A DNA stretch of 11,016 bases. Origin: an uncultured Sphingomonadales bacterium (GTDB taxonomy: Bacteria; Pseudomonadota; Alphaproteobacteria; Sphingomonadales; Sphingomonadaceae). The translations under genes and the position numbers were made by a program. Shown here one piece after another: positions 10,967 through 11,016 of the stretch (within the stretch, counting starts at the first letter, position 1; each line of letters opens with the position of its first letter). The stretch covers positions 1 to 11,016 of the forward strand of contig CALDKP010000011.1 in the NCBI GenBank assembly GCA_937898535.1, read 5' to 3'. Under the pieces are notes generated by a model. It ran no database searches, had not been told where the DNA came from, and worked only from the letters and a program-made list of their open reading frames with translations.

Positions 10967-11016
10967 AGATCGGAAGAGCACACGTCTGAACTCCAGTCAC
11001 TAGCTTGTATCTCGTA
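10967..11016 (+). other. Illumina TruSeq-type adapter contamination at contig end
   Basis: From 10967 the sequence begins AGATCGGAAGAGC and continues as the standard TruSeq index-read adapter through 11000 (ending CTCCAGTCAC). Next is an 8-base sample index TAGCTTGT (11001-11008), then ATCTCGTA, the start of the P7-side tail (11009-11016). All 42 constant bases match the adapter as I know it. This is synthetic, not genomic, and the genuine sequence stops at about 10966. It should be trimmed. Confidence 0.99.

Overview
The window is a short bacterial contig with four complete, tightly packed functional units and one partial gene. The protein sequences point to an alphaproteobacterium, most likely a sphingomonad (Sphingomonadales). 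The grounds are the style of the beta and beta-prime RNA polymerase subunits, the outer-membrane receptor with a short plug and no carboxypeptidase-like extension, and the moderately GC-rich codon use. The genus cannot be fixed from what is seen here.

Layout, left to right. Positions 36-2150 (+) encode a TonB-dependent-receptor-type outer-membrane beta-barrel protein with a signal peptide and a C-terminal phenylalanine. Its stop codon directly touches the stop codon of a convergent three-gene operon on the minus strand, which in transcription order is: a MacA/HlyD-like periplasmic adaptor (5369 to 4092), a MacB/LolD-type ABC ATPase (about 4123 or 4111 to 3398) and a MacB/FtsX-type permease (3401 to 2151). 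The three genes overlap one another, so they are probably co-transcribed and translationally coupled. Together they form the inner-membrane and periplasmic parts of a tripartite efflux or export pump. No TolC-like outer-membrane channel is present in the window.

Upstream of the pump operon, 5385-5509 holds a strong intrinsic terminator and the probable promoter/operator of the pump genes. Right of it, still on the minus strand, is a complete rpoC (5510-9790). An 80-base spacer with two hairpins separates it from the 3' quarter of rpoB (9871-10965).

The last 50 bases (10967-11016) are not genomic. They are an Illumina TruSeq-type adapter with an 8-base index, so the contig ends in uncleaned read-through and the apparent start of the rpoB open frame is an artefact. 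Apart from this, the window is ordinary core genome plus a common type of efflux locus. I found no convincing previously undescribed system. The points most worth a second look are the adapter, the zero-gap convergent gene pair, the rpoB-rpoC spacer hairpins and a near-palindrome in front of the pump operon.
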